This document shows, one piece after another, positions 44,174 through 52,758 of a stretch of DNA of 64,000 nt. The first letter of the stretch is position 1. Each line of letters begins with the position of its first letter. The position numbers were made by a program, and so were the translations under genes. A model generated the notes under the pieces. That model saw only the letters and a program-made list of their open reading frames with translations, was not told the DNA's origin and did no database searches. The DNA lies in NCBI RefSeq assembly GCF_013377015.1, contig NZ_JACABA010000001.1:1013554-1077553 (forward strand), in the 5' to 3' direction. Source of the DNA: Rhodopseudomonas sp. GTDB lineage: Bacteria; Pseudomonadota; Alphaproteobacteria; Rhizobiales; Xanthobacteraceae.

Positions 44174-44842
44174 TCAGACGGCGATTCGGAGGAATTGCAT
44201 TTCGGCAATGTCGGTCGGCACGATCAGCCGCGCCGCAGTCGCGCCCAGAATCGCTTCAACGGAGACGCCAGGCGCCCGTTCGCGCAGCACCAAGCCGTCG
44301 TCGGTCGGCTCGATCACCGCCATGTCGGTGACAATCATGGTCACCCGGCGGGTCGAGGTGATCGGCAGGGTGCACACTGGTACGATCTTCGGTCGCCCCT
44401 TGGCAGTGTGCTGCATCGCCACGATCACACGACGAGCGCCGGTGACCAGATCCATTGCGCCGCCCATGCCGGGCACCATGCGGCCTGGCACCATCCAATT
44501 GGCGAGCCGGCCGGCCTCATCGACTTCGAGCCCGCCGAGCACAGTGGCGTCGAGATGTCCGCCGCGGATCAATCCGAACGAGAACGCGCTGTCGACCGTC
44601 GCCGAACCCGGCACCGCGGTCACGAAACCGCCGCCGGCGTCGGCGAGGTCCTCGTCCTCCATCCCTTCCGGCGGCCGCGCGCCCATGCCGACGATGCCGT
44701 TCTCGGACTGGAACAGGATTCCCCATTCCGGGGATACGAAGCGCGATACGCCAGTCGGCAGCCCGATGCCGAGATTGACCAGTGTGCCGGGATGCAGTTC
44801 GCGGGCGACGCGTTGCTGGATGATCTCCTCGGCATAAATCAC
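44174..44842 (-). CDS. 3-oxoacid CoA-transferase subunit B
   Basis: 222-residue beta subunit; the catalytic Glu that forms the CoA thioester is in FQSENGIVGMG. GLPTGVSRF, GGHLDATVLGGLEVD and MQHTAKGRPKIV are family segments. The start is a GTG at 44842 overlapping the alpha-subunit stop (GTGA), so the two are made in equal amounts. Transfers CoA between acyl groups such as acetoacetate, butyrate or succinate; the cluster context (phosphotransacetylase, acetate kinase) favours short-chain acids. Confidence 0.93.
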   Translation of the reverse strand: MIYAEEIIQQRVARELHPGTLVNLGIGLPTGVSRFVSPEWGILFQSENGIVGMGARPPEGMEDEDLADAGGGFVTAVPGSATVDSAFSFGLIRGGHLDATVLGGLEVDEAGRLANWMVPGRMVPGMGGAMDLVTGARRVIVAMQHTAKGRPKIVPVCTLPITSTRRVTMIVTDMAVIEPTDDGLVLRERAPGVSVEAILGATAARLIVPTDIAEMQFLRIAV

Positions 44843-45492
44843 GCGGCTCTCCGAATCAGGTGATCAACCAGCACGCCCGGCGTATCGACGGCGTCCGGCG
44901 GGATGGCGCCGACCGGGAGAATCTCCCGCGGCTCGCAAATCACGGTCTTCGCCGCCATCGCCATCAGCGGATTGAAATTCGTCGCGGTGAGCTGGTAGGT
45001 GAGGTTGCCGTTGTAGTCGGCGCGGTCGGCGTGCAGCAGCGCGAAGTCGGCGGCCAATGGCGGCGCGTAGAGCCATTCCTCGCCGTCGATCTCGATAATC
45101 CGCTGGCCGTCGGCCGCCAGCGTGCCCAGGCCGGTCTTGGTCAACACCCCGCCGAGTCCGAAGCCGGCCGACCGGATCCGTTCGGCCAGCGTCCCCTGCG
45201 GCACCAGTTCGACGGCGATCGCGCCGCTCAGCATGCCCTTCTGGGTGTCCGGATTGAGCCCGATATGCGAGGCGATCACCCGACTGACGAGTCCGGCGCT
45301 GATCAGCCTGCCGATGCCGAAGCCGGGTCGCGCGGTGTCGTTGGCAATGATCGTGAGTTCACCACGGCCGGCGGCGACCAGAGCATCGATCAGGCGGTGT
45401 GGCGAACCGACGCCCATGAAGCCGCCGATCATCACGACGGCGCCGCTCGGAATCAAATCGGCCGCGGCTTCAGGCGTGATGGCGTTTTTCAT
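44839..45492 (-). CDS. 3-oxoacid CoA-transferase subunit A
   Basis: 217-residue alpha subunit of the same enzyme. GAVVMIGGFMGVGSPHRLIDAL is the CoA-binding glycine-rich loop. The ATG at 45492 has no strong ribosome site and may depend on translation from the acetate kinase gene, which ends 17 bases upstream. Atypical subunit order is not seen; A precedes B as in ato operons. Confidence 0.92.
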   Translation of the reverse strand: MKNAITPEAAADLIPSGAVVMIGGFMGVGSPHRLIDALVAAGRGELTIIANDTARPGFGIGRLISAGLVSRVIASHIGLNPDTQKGMLSGAIAVELVPQGTLAERIRSAGFGLGGVLTKTGLGTLAADGQRIIEIDGEEWLYAPPLAADFALLHADRADYNGNLTYQLTATNFNPLMAMAAKTVICEPREILPVGAIPPDAVDTPGVLVDHLIRRAA

Positions 45493-45509
45493 TTGATCGA
45501 TCCAATATG

Positions 45510-46706
45510 TTAGGCGGCCCTTGAACGTCCGGCCAGGCCGGTGACTTCGAGCGTATGGCGCGCGATCATTCGTTCCTCGTCGGTCTTGATCACGAAGGCG
45601 CGCGCGCGGCAGGCCGGGCTGGAAATCACCGTGTCACCGCGCTCGTTGGCTTCGTCGTCAGGCTCCAGACCGAGCCAGCGCAGCCGGTCGAGCACGCCCT
45701 TGCGGACGGCGGCCGAATTCTCGCCGATGCCGCCGGTGAAGACGATCGCATCGAACCCTTCCAGCGCAGCCACCAGAGAACCGATCTTGCGGCAGGTGCG
45801 AAGAATGAAATGGTCGATGGTCTCGCGCGCCTCGCGACTGTCCGAGGCCTGCAGATCGCGCATGTCGCTGCTGAGGCCCGACAGTCCCTTGAGCCCGGAC
45901 TGGTTGTAGAGCAGGTCGGTCAGCGCATGGACGTCCATTCCCTTCTCCGCCATCAGATAGAGCAGCACGCCGGGATCGATCTGTCCGCAGCGCGTCCCCA
46001 TCGGCAGGCCGTCCAACGCGGTGAAACCCATGCTGGACGCGATCGATCGGCCGTCGCGGACCGCGCACAGCGAGGCGCCGTTGCCCAGATGTGCGATGAT
46101 GACTTTGCCAGCCGCCTCGACCGGTGCAATGCGGCGCAGACAGCCGGCAATGTATTCGTAGGACAGGCCATGAAAGCCGTAACGGCGGACGCCTTCATGG
46201 TAAAAATGGCGCGGGATCGCAAAGGCATCTGTCACGAAGGGATGGCCGCGATGGAACGCGGTGTCGAAGCAGGCGACCTGCGGCACATGCGGAAATTCCG
46301 CGCGCGCGGCGACGACGCCTTGCAGATTGTGCGGCTGGTGCAGTGGCGCCAGTGGAGTCAGCGCCCGTAGCTCTTCGATCAGGTTGTCGTCGATCGGCAG
46401 CGGCGTGGCGTGACGCGGGCCGCCATGGACGATGCGGTGACCGATGGCGACCACGCTACGGCCCGCGAGCCGTGACTCGATCCATTCCAGGATCGCATTG
46501 ACGGCCCGGACATGATCGGCCCGGCCCGCCGGCGACAACTCGAAGCATTCCTTTTCCGTCGCGGCGGCGCGTGCCGTGAAAATGGCGTGCGAAGCGAGGC
46601 CGTCGATCTGACCTGTCGCCATTGCGGGGCCGTCGTCCAGCGCGGCGTCGAACAGCGCGAACTTGACCGAGGAAGAGCCGGCATTCAACGTCAGGACCAT
46701 CGGCAT
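45510..46706 (-). CDS. ackA: Acetate kinase
   Basis: 398 residues; converts acetyl phosphate and ADP to acetate and ATP, or the reverse. All family signatures are present: LNAGSSSVKFALF at the N terminus, GHRIVHGG, CFDTAFHR, YGFHGLSYEYI, HLGNGASLCAVRDGRS, GTRCGQIDPG and FTGGIGENSAAVR. AGGAGCG ribosome site before the ATG at 46706. It follows the phosphotransacetylase-fusion gene by 9 bases, so acyl phosphate made by that enzyme passes straight to this one. Acyl specificity beyond acetate (propionate, butyrate) is possible. Confidence 0.96.
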   Translation of the reverse strand: MPMVLTLNAGSSSVKFALFDAALDDGPAMATGQIDGLASHAIFTARAAATEKECFELSPAGRADHVRAVNAILEWIESRLAGRSVVAIGHRIVHGGPRHATPLPIDDNLIEELRALTPLAPLHQPHNLQGVVAARAEFPHVPQVACFDTAFHRGHPFVTDAFAIPRHFYHEGVRRYGFHGLSYEYIAGCLRRIAPVEAAGKVIIAHLGNGASLCAVRDGRSIASSMGFTALDGLPMGTRCGQIDPGVLLYLMAEKGMDVHALTDLLYNQSGLKGLSGLSSDMRDLQASDSREARETIDHFILRTCRKIGSLVAALEGFDAIVFTGGIGENSAAVRKGVLDRLRWLGLEPDDEANERGDTVISSPACRARAFVIKTDEERMIARHTLEVTGLAGRSRAA

Positions 46707-46715
46707 GGTGCGCTC

Positions 46716-48161
46716 CTATTCGGCGGCCATCGCGGCTTCGCCGGTCGCCAGCAACGGCTCGCCGGTGCGGCGGAAATGGTCGTAGAGCTGCGCGAGCGCG
46801 CAGGATGCCAGTCGCGATCGTTCGTTGTCGGCGCGGCTGGTCAGGATCACCGGGACGGTCGCGCCGATCACCAAGCCCGCGGCCTCGGCGCGGGCGACGA
46901 AGGTCAGTTCCTTGGCCAGCATGTTGCCCGCCTCCAGATTCGGCACGATCAGGACATCGGCGCGTCCGGCGACCAGCGAGGCGATGCCCTTGGTGCGCGC
47001 CGCTTCGAGATCGATGGCGTTGTCCATCGCAAGCGGTCCGTCGACGATGCCGCCCTTGATCTGGCCGCGCTCGGCCATTTTGCTGAGAATGGCGGCATCG
47101 AGCGTCGAGGGGATGTTGACATTCACCGTCTCGACCGCTGACAACACCCCGACCCGTGGTTCGCGCACGCCACAGGCCCGCGCCAGATCGATCGCGTTCT
47201 GCACGATGTCGACCTTGGTGGTGAGATCCGGCGCGATGTTGATGGCGGCATCGGAAATAAATAGCAGCGAATTCAGCGTCGGCACATCGAGCGCGAAGAC
47301 GTGGCTGATGCGGCGATGACCGCGTAGGCCGGTATCCTTCTTCACGACTTCCGCCAGCAGTTCGTCGGAGTGGACATTGCCCTTCATCAGCGCGTTGGCC
47401 TCGCCGGCCCGCGCCATCGCCACCGCCTTGGCGGCAGCGGCGCGGTGATCGGAGATCGCCACCAATGCATAGCCGGAAATGTCCTCGCCCAGTTCGTCGG
47501 CGGCGCGGCGGATCTTGTCGGGGTCGCCGATCAAGATCGGGCTGATCACGCCGCGGCTGGCCGACAGCAAAGCGCCGCCGAGCGCGTGGTGGTCGTCGGG
47601 GCACACCACCGCGGTGACCAGCGGCGGGCGTTGCGCGGCCAGCGCGATCAGCGTCGCGAACTGATCGCCATGATCGAGAATCAGACCCGGAAGGTCCTGC
47701 ATTTCGGTGACGTAGCTCTGCAGCGGCGCCTCGACCTCCGCGGTGCCCTCGCACACCACGGCGCCCGACAGATCGAGCACGCGGGTCTCGAAAATCGCGG
47801 CAGGGCATTCGTTCTTGGCGATGCAGCTGACCGTTACCTTGAGCCGGTCGCCGACATGAACGCGCTTCAGGAAGCGCAAATTCTGCGAGCGATACAGCGT
47901 CCCGGGGCCGGGCAGAATGTTGCCGAGCACGGCCGAGACCAGCGAGCCGACCCACATCGACGGCGCCACGACATGCGTCACGCCGCCATGGTCGGAATGA
48001 AATGCCGGGACCACGGCCGGATTGACGTTGCCGGAGACGTGGGCGAACAGATAGAGGTCCTGCTCGGTGCAGACCCGCTCGACGCTGGCGCTGGCACCAA
48101 TCTCGAGCTCGTTCCAGGTGGTGTTTCTGATCATCTTGGCGCTGGACATTTCGACATCCAT
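46716..48161 (-). CDS. MaoC-like hydratase fused to phosphate acetyl/butyryltransferase
   Basis: About 481 residues in two domains. Residues ~15-150 are a MaoC/hot-dog fold (LYLFAHVSGNVNPAVV, DRLKVTVSCIAKNE). Residues ~160-475 are a phosphate acyltransferase (PTA/PTB) with CPDDHHALGGALLSA, ALMKGNVHSDELL, LLFISDAAINIAPDLTTKVDI and NEARTKGI-like tail. This is the type annotated as bifunctional enoyl-CoA hydratase/phosphate acetyltransferase. It would turn acyl-CoA plus phosphate into acyl phosphate. Three in-frame ATGs (48161, 48149, 48134) compete and none has a strong ribosome site, so the exact start is uncertain. Confidence 0.92.
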   Translation of the reverse strand: MDVEMSSAKMIRNTTWNELEIGASASVERVCTEQDLYLFAHVSGNVNPAVVPAFHSDHGGVTHVVAPSMWVGSLVSAVLGNILPGPGTLYRSQNLRFLKRVHVGDRLKVTVSCIAKNECPAAIFETRVLDLSGAVVCEGTAEVEAPLQSYVTEMQDLPGLILDHGDQFATLIALAAQRPPLVTAVVCPDDHHALGGALLSASRGVISPILIGDPDKIRRAADELGEDISGYALVAISDHRAAAAKAVAMARAGEANALMKGNVHSDELLAEVVKKDTGLRGHRRISHVFALDVPTLNSLLFISDAAINIAPDLTTKVDIVQNAIDLARACGVREPRVGVLSAVETVNVNIPSTLDAAILSKMAERGQIKGGIVDGPLAMDNAIDLEAARTKGIASLVAGRADVLIVPNLEAGNMLAKELTFVARAEAAGLVIGATVPVILTSRADNERSRLASCALAQLYDHFRRTGEPLLATGEAAMAAE

Positions 48162-48180
48162 TGTTGATTGATGACCGGCA

Positions 48181-48951
48181 TCAGCCCATGGCGTGATAGC
48201 CCGCGTCGATATGAAGGACAGTGCCGGTGATGTTTCGCCCGGCATCGCTGGCGAGAAACACCGCCGCGGCGCCGACGTCGTCGATCGTGACCAGCCGGCG
48301 CATCGGCGACCGCTCGGTCGCCTCGCGCATCATCTCGTCGAAGTTGTCGATGCCGCCGGCGGCGCGGGTCGCGATGGTGCCCGGCGACAGCGCATTCACG
48401 GTGATCGATTTCGGCCCGAGCTCGGAACACAACTCCCGCGTGGTCGCCTCGAGCGCGGCTTTCACCGGCCCCATCACGTTGTAGGAAGAAACCACCTTCT
48501 CGGCGCCGTAGAAGCTCATGGTCAGGCAGGCGCCGCCGTTCGTCATCAGCGGTTCGGCGCTGCGCGCCAGCCGGATCAACGAATGCACCGAGATGTCCAT
48601 CGCCTTGGTGAAACCGTCCGCGGACGTATCGGCCACCCGGCCGCACAGCTCGTCGTGGCTGGCGAAGGCGATCGAATGGACCAGGATGTCGAGCCGGCCC
48701 CATTTCTGCCGGATCGCATCGAACAACGCGTCCTGCTCCTCGGGGCGCGAGACGTCGAGCGGCATGACGATCGGCGCGCCCACCGCCTCGGCGAGCGGAC
48801 GGACGTGCGGCTCGGCCTTGGGGTTGAGATAGGTGATCGCCAGTTCGGCGCCGGCGGCATGCAGGGCGCGAGCGATGCCCCATGCAATCGAGTGATCGTT
48901 GGCGACGCCAACCACAAGGGCGTATTTTCCGGCGAGATTGAAAGGCGACAT
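48181..48951 (-). CDS. fabI: Enoyl-ACP reductase (FabI-type)
   Basis: 256-residue NADH-dependent reductase of the divergent SDR clade. The cofactor loop VVGVANDHSIAWGIA is diagnostic of FabI; the catalytic Tyr and Lys are in SSYNVMGPVKAALE (Tyr then Lys seven residues on, as in FabI, with YGAEK upstream). Normally reduces enoyl-ACP in fatty acid synthesis, but as the first gene of a short acyl-CoA cluster it may act on a different thioester. Gap of about 20 bases to the next gene. A housekeeping fabI elsewhere is likely. Confidence 0.93.
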   Translation of the reverse strand: MSPFNLAGKYALVVGVANDHSIAWGIARALHAAGAELAITYLNPKAEPHVRPLAEAVGAPIVMPLDVSRPEEQDALFDAIRQKWGRLDILVHSIAFASHDELCGRVADTSADGFTKAMDISVHSLIRLARSAEPLMTNGGACLTMSFYGAEKVVSSYNVMGPVKAALEATTRELCSELGPKSITVNALSPGTIATRAAGGIDNFDEMMREATERSPMRRLVTIDDVGAAAVFLASDAGRNITGTVLHIDAGYHAMG

Positions 48952-49118
48952 CACGGCTGGACCGGGCTCTGGGGACAAATGCTGCACCGCAACCTAGCCT
49001 TCCCGAATAACGCCGCGATGACAGATCGCACCTCGGATTCCGCAACCGTGAGCTATTTGCTCCGTCGCAGGGCAATTGCTGCGTCTCAAGGCAAGGAATG
49101 TTCAGGCTTTTTCGGTCG

Positions 49119-49661
49119 TCACAAGACCGGCGGGACGGTCGAACCCGCGCCGAGCGAACGCTGGACCATGACGCTGTCGGCCCAGCGGCCGTATCGATAG
49201 GCGACCCCGCGCAACAATCCGGCCGTGGAAAAGCCGAACGCCTCGTGAAGACCGAGGGAAGCCGTGTTGTCGGCATCGATATAGCCGATCATCTGGCGGA
49301 AGCCCGCGGCCGCGCAGGCATCGATCAGTTCGCGCATCAGCAGCCTTCCGATGCCGCGGCCCAGGTGATCATGGTGGACGTAGATCGAGTGCTTGACCGT
49401 GTAGCGATAGGCCGGTCGCTTGCGGAACAGCACCACATAGGCGTAGCCGACAATCTCGCCGCCGCTGGTCGCCACCAGATGCGGGAATCGGCGGTTGCGC
49501 AGGTTCTTGCGCCGATCGCGCAGGTCGTCGGGCTGCGGTGTGCCGCTGTCGTCCAGCGCTTCCTCGATGCCGCGGCGAATGTGGTGGCGGTAAATCGCCA
49601 GCATGGCGTCGACGTCGGCATCGCGTGATGGCCGGATCACGACCGGTTGCGTGTTCTCCAT
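49119..49661 (-). CDS. GNAT N-acetyltransferase (phosphinothricin-acetyltransferase-like)
   Basis: 180 residues. Acetyl-CoA binding is at HDHLGRGIGRLLMREL (R/Q-x-x-G-x-G/A motif) and the family's NTASLGLHEAFGFS; AYRYTVKHSIYV is typical of the Pat/Bar/MddA group acting on phosphinothricin or methionine derivatives. The resistance substrate is not assured. GAGGG ribosome site. It lies 30 bases after the decarboxylase gene on the same strand, so they may be co-transcribed. Confidence 0.88.
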   Translation of the reverse strand: MENTQPVVIRPSRDADVDAMLAIYRHHIRRGIEEALDDSGTPQPDDLRDRRKNLRNRRFPHLVATSGGEIVGYAYVVLFRKRPAYRYTVKHSIYVHHDHLGRGIGRLLMRELIDACAAAGFRQMIGYIDADNTASLGLHEAFGFSTAGLLRGVAYRYGRWADSVMVQRSLGAGSTVPPVL

Positions 49662-49691
49662 GACTGGCCCTCGGACTTCCCGTGCGCCGGC

Positions 49692-52049
49692 CTATTCGGA
49701 AACCACGTAAGTATGCAGCCGGATCTGTCCGGACGCATCGACTTCGCGGTAAACCCCCTGGATCTCCACGTCGAAGCCGGGGAAAGCGTTGAAACTCGCC
49801 TCGAACATCTTGAGATAGTCGATCATCGGCTGCGCCCGCGCGGTCAGCCGCTCGCCCGGCACGATCGTGGCGATCCCGGGCGGATAGACCACGAAAGGCG
49901 TCGTGGCAATGCGGCCGGCGATGGCGTCAATGGGCAAGTAGTCAACGTCATTGCGCACGAGGCAGCGCGCCGCGTCACGGGGCGACATGGCGATGTCCGG
50001 CAAGTGCTCGGGCGAGAATTGCTTCGCCTGAAGAGTACTGACGTCGGCCGCGCGGAAGAAGCGATGCATGTCGGCGCAGAGATCGCGCAGCCGCACACCC
50101 GCATAACGCGCTGGCCTCCGCCTGTAGAATTCGGGGATGGCCTCTTCCATCAGCGCGTTGTCATCGTGCAGTTTTTTGAAGGCGACGAGTCCGCTGATCA
50201 ACGTACCGGCCTTGCTGGCCTCGACGCCCGGCGTCAGCAGGAACAGCAGCGAGTTGAGGTCGTTCTTCTCGGCGACGATGCGGTTCTCGCGCAGATACTG
50301 GGCGACGACCGGAGCCGGGATGCCGTGTTCGGCGTAGCCGCCGGCGCCGCGTTCGAAACCCGGGGTGAGCAGCGTCAGCTTGTTGGGATCGGTCATGGCC
50401 AGCCCCGACGTCATGCCGGCGAAGCCATGCCAGGCGGCGCCCGGCGCGAGCTGCCAGTAGGCCGGGTTGCTGGCGAGCAAGTCGGTGCTCACCGTCTCCC
50501 ACGCGACGTCGTGCACGGCGCCGTCGCGGGAGGCGTCGGGAATCTCCACGCGGTCGGGCACAAAAGGCTCGAAGAACCAGCGGCGCTCGGGACGCGTCTC
50601 CTTTTCCTCGAACTCGCGGCCGATGGCGCGGATCTTCTTGCGTAACTCGATGCCGAGCCTGATCGTGTCGTCCCACAGCACCTCGCCGGAGCGCCCCTTC
50701 ATCATCTGCGCGCCGACGTCCAGCGACGCGAACAGCGGGTAGAATGGCGACGTCGACGCGTGCTGCATGAAGCTTTCGTTGAAGCGGCGGTGCTCGACCC
50801 GGCGCTTCTGGCCGCGGATGTGGCGGTCCTTGATGTGGATTTGCGAGGCCTGGGAGAAACTCGCGAGTTGCTTGTGGGTCGACTGGGTGGCGATGATGCC
50901 CGGCGAATCGGGACCGAGATTGGCGAGCCCCATGGCGAAGTGCCCGGCATACAGCGGATGGAATTTCATGAAGCCGGCCCAGGCTTCGTCGAACAGGATG
51001 TACTCGCAAAGATGGCCGATCCGCGCCAGGATCATTTCGGCGCTGTGAATCGTGCCGTCATAGGTGCACTGCTCGATCACGGCGACGCGAAACGGGCGCG
51101 GCTTGCGCCATGCCTCCGGATCCTTGACGAGCGGATGGTTGCGGATGCCGTTACGCAGCGCCGCCTCGTCGAGAGCCTCCCAGGCCATCGGGCCGATCAG
51201 CCCCCAGGCATTGCGGACGGTTGGAACATACACCGGAATGCCGCCGCTGATCATCAGCGCGCCATGGTGCGCGGCCTTGTGATTGTTGCGGTCGAACAAG
51301 ATCAGGTCACCGTCAGTAACCAGCGCGCCCAGCACCACCTTGTTGGAGGTCGAGGTGCCGTTGAGCACAAAATAGGTCTTCTCCGCGCCGAAGATCTTCG
51401 CGGCCTCCTTCTGCGCCTGCAGCGCCGGCCCCTCATGGGTCAAGAGGTCGCCGAGGTCGAGCACCGAATTGTCGAGGTCGTCGCGGAAGATCGCTTCGCC
51501 GAGGTGCTCCATGAAGACCCGGCCGATCGGGCTGCGACTATAGAACATGCCGCCATTGTGCCCCGGGCAGGTCCAGAGCTGATTGCCCTCTTCGGCGTAA
51601 TCGACCAGCGCACCGAAGAACGGCGTCTTTAGCGTGTCGGCATATTGCTTCAGACGGCTGATCAGGCTCTTGGCGATGAACGCGGGCGTTTCCTCCGACA
51701 GGAACACATAGCCATCGATGAAGTCGAGCACCTCGACGGGCAGATCCTCGAACCGCTTGCGCCGGATCAGCAACACGATGGGGAAATCCAGGCCGCGGCG
51801 ACGCATCAGGTTGATCAGCGCCGCGGTCTTGCCTTCCAGGCCCTTCTTGCCCCAGTCGACCAACATGCAACCGATGGCAGCGTCGGTCTGCACCGCGATC
51901 TCGGCGTCCTCCAGCTTGCGTGCCTTGACCACCTCGAAGCCGGAGTGCTCGATTTCGGTGACGATCTGATTGAATCGCATACCCTCGAGATCGTCGGCGT
52001 CAAAGGTGGGCGCCGAGAACAGGAACGTGAAACGTCTGAAATAGTCCAT
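49692..52049 (-). CDS. Orn/Lys/Arg-type PLP decarboxylase
   Basis: 785-residue fold-type I decarboxylase of the large inducible class. It has an N-terminal response-regulator-like wing domain (VVKARKLEDAEIAVQTDAAIGCMLVDW), the cofactor core with TCPGHNGG, VLNGTSTSNKVVLGAL, DEAWAGFMKFHPLY and the pyridoxal lysine in STHKQLASFSQAS, and a C-terminal domain ending QGVYREVD. It decarboxylates Orn, Lys or Arg, producing a polyamine precursor; which amino acid cannot be read directly. The ATG at 52049 gives the family N terminus but lacks a ribosome site; an upstream TTG would add 20 residues. Confidence 0.93.
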   Translation of the reverse strand: MDYFRRFTFLFSAPTFDADDLEGMRFNQIVTEIEHSGFEVVKARKLEDAEIAVQTDAAIGCMLVDWGKKGLEGKTAALINLMRRRGLDFPIVLLIRRKRFEDLPVEVLDFIDGYVFLSEETPAFIAKSLISRLKQYADTLKTPFFGALVDYAEEGNQLWTCPGHNGGMFYSRSPIGRVFMEHLGEAIFRDDLDNSVLDLGDLLTHEGPALQAQKEAAKIFGAEKTYFVLNGTSTSNKVVLGALVTDGDLILFDRNNHKAAHHGALMISGGIPVYVPTVRNAWGLIGPMAWEALDEAALRNGIRNHPLVKDPEAWRKPRPFRVAVIEQCTYDGTIHSAEMILARIGHLCEYILFDEAWAGFMKFHPLYAGHFAMGLANLGPDSPGIIATQSTHKQLASFSQASQIHIKDRHIRGQKRRVEHRRFNESFMQHASTSPFYPLFASLDVGAQMMKGRSGEVLWDDTIRLGIELRKKIRAIGREFEEKETRPERRWFFEPFVPDRVEIPDASRDGAVHDVAWETVSTDLLASNPAYWQLAPGAAWHGFAGMTSGLAMTDPNKLTLLTPGFERGAGGYAEHGIPAPVVAQYLRENRIVAEKNDLNSLLFLLTPGVEASKAGTLISGLVAFKKLHDDNALMEEAIPEFYRRRPARYAGVRLRDLCADMHRFFRAADVSTLQAKQFSPEHLPDIAMSPRDAARCLVRNDVDYLPIDAIAGRIATTPFVVYPPGIATIVPGERLTARAQPMIDYLKMFEASFNAFPGFDVEIQGVYREVDASGQIRLHTYVVSE

Positions 52050-52333
52050 GAATGTACCGTTTGAATGCAGCGCAATCTCTCGACGCGTTATGTGACGCTG
52101 TGGTGACAATCGTCAAACAAGATCCTGATCCGAGGCCGATGGGTGTCGCGAAGATCGTTTGAACCAGGGTCACGCCCAGCTGAGGCGATCAGGAATTCGC
52201 TTGCCCTCGTCGCCGATTGAACGCCACCCACATCCGATCGGGCCTCGCCGCCATTCCTGCAGCCGAATTCGTCGACTACACTTGACGCCCGTTTGCGTTG
52301 ACGTTGAACAGCCTTCAAACCAAGGAGCTGCCC

Positions 52334-52618
52334 GTGGTCAAAGCCGTCTGGAATGAAACCATTATCGCCGAATCCGACCGCACCGAGATCGTGGAGGGCA
52401 ATCACTACTTTCCGCTGGATGACGTCCGCAAGGATTTTCTGGTCGCGAGCACCCACCAGACGACCTGTCCCTGGAAAGGCATCGCCAAATATTACAGCCT
52501 GACGGTGAATGGCGCACAGAACCCCGACGCGGCATGGTTCTATCCGAACCCTAAGCCCGCAGCCAAGAATATTGCCGGCAAGGTGGCGTTCTGGAAGGGC
52601 GTCAAAATCGTGGCCTGA
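52334..52618 (+). CDS. DUF427 domain-containing protein
   Basis: 94 residues almost entirely made of the DUF427 domain: VWNETIIAESDRTEIVEGNHYFPLDDV, TTCPWKGIAKYYSL, AAWFYPNPKPAAKNI and GKVAFWKGV. The start is a GTG at 52334, seven bases after AAGGAG. The open frame runs further upstream but has no ribosome site there. Function not established; the family is widespread and often single-gene. Confidence 0.9.
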   Translation: MVKAVWNETIIAESDRTEIVEGNHYFPLDDVRKDFLVASTHQTTCPWKGIAKYYSLTVNGAQNPDAAWFYPNPKPAAKNIAGKVAFWKGVKIVA

Positions 52619-52705
52619 CGCGCTCATGGTCGGCCGGCCAAAGCAGCGCCTGGTTGAGCGCCCGGATCACCCCGCGCCCGTTTCCCGGCGCGCCCGGCCT
52701 ATATG

Positions 52706-52741
52706 AAAATTCTCCCGGACCAAGATCGAGGCCCGGGAGAA
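52706..52741 (-). terminator. Terminator of the cbb operon
   Basis: TTCTCCCGG (52710-52718) and CCGGGAGAA (52733-52741) form a perfect 9-bp stem. Read on the minus strand it is followed by TTTT. It lies about 20 bases after the cbbM stop. Confidence 0.85.
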
Positions 52742-52758
52742 GTTGTGCTTGTGCGGGA

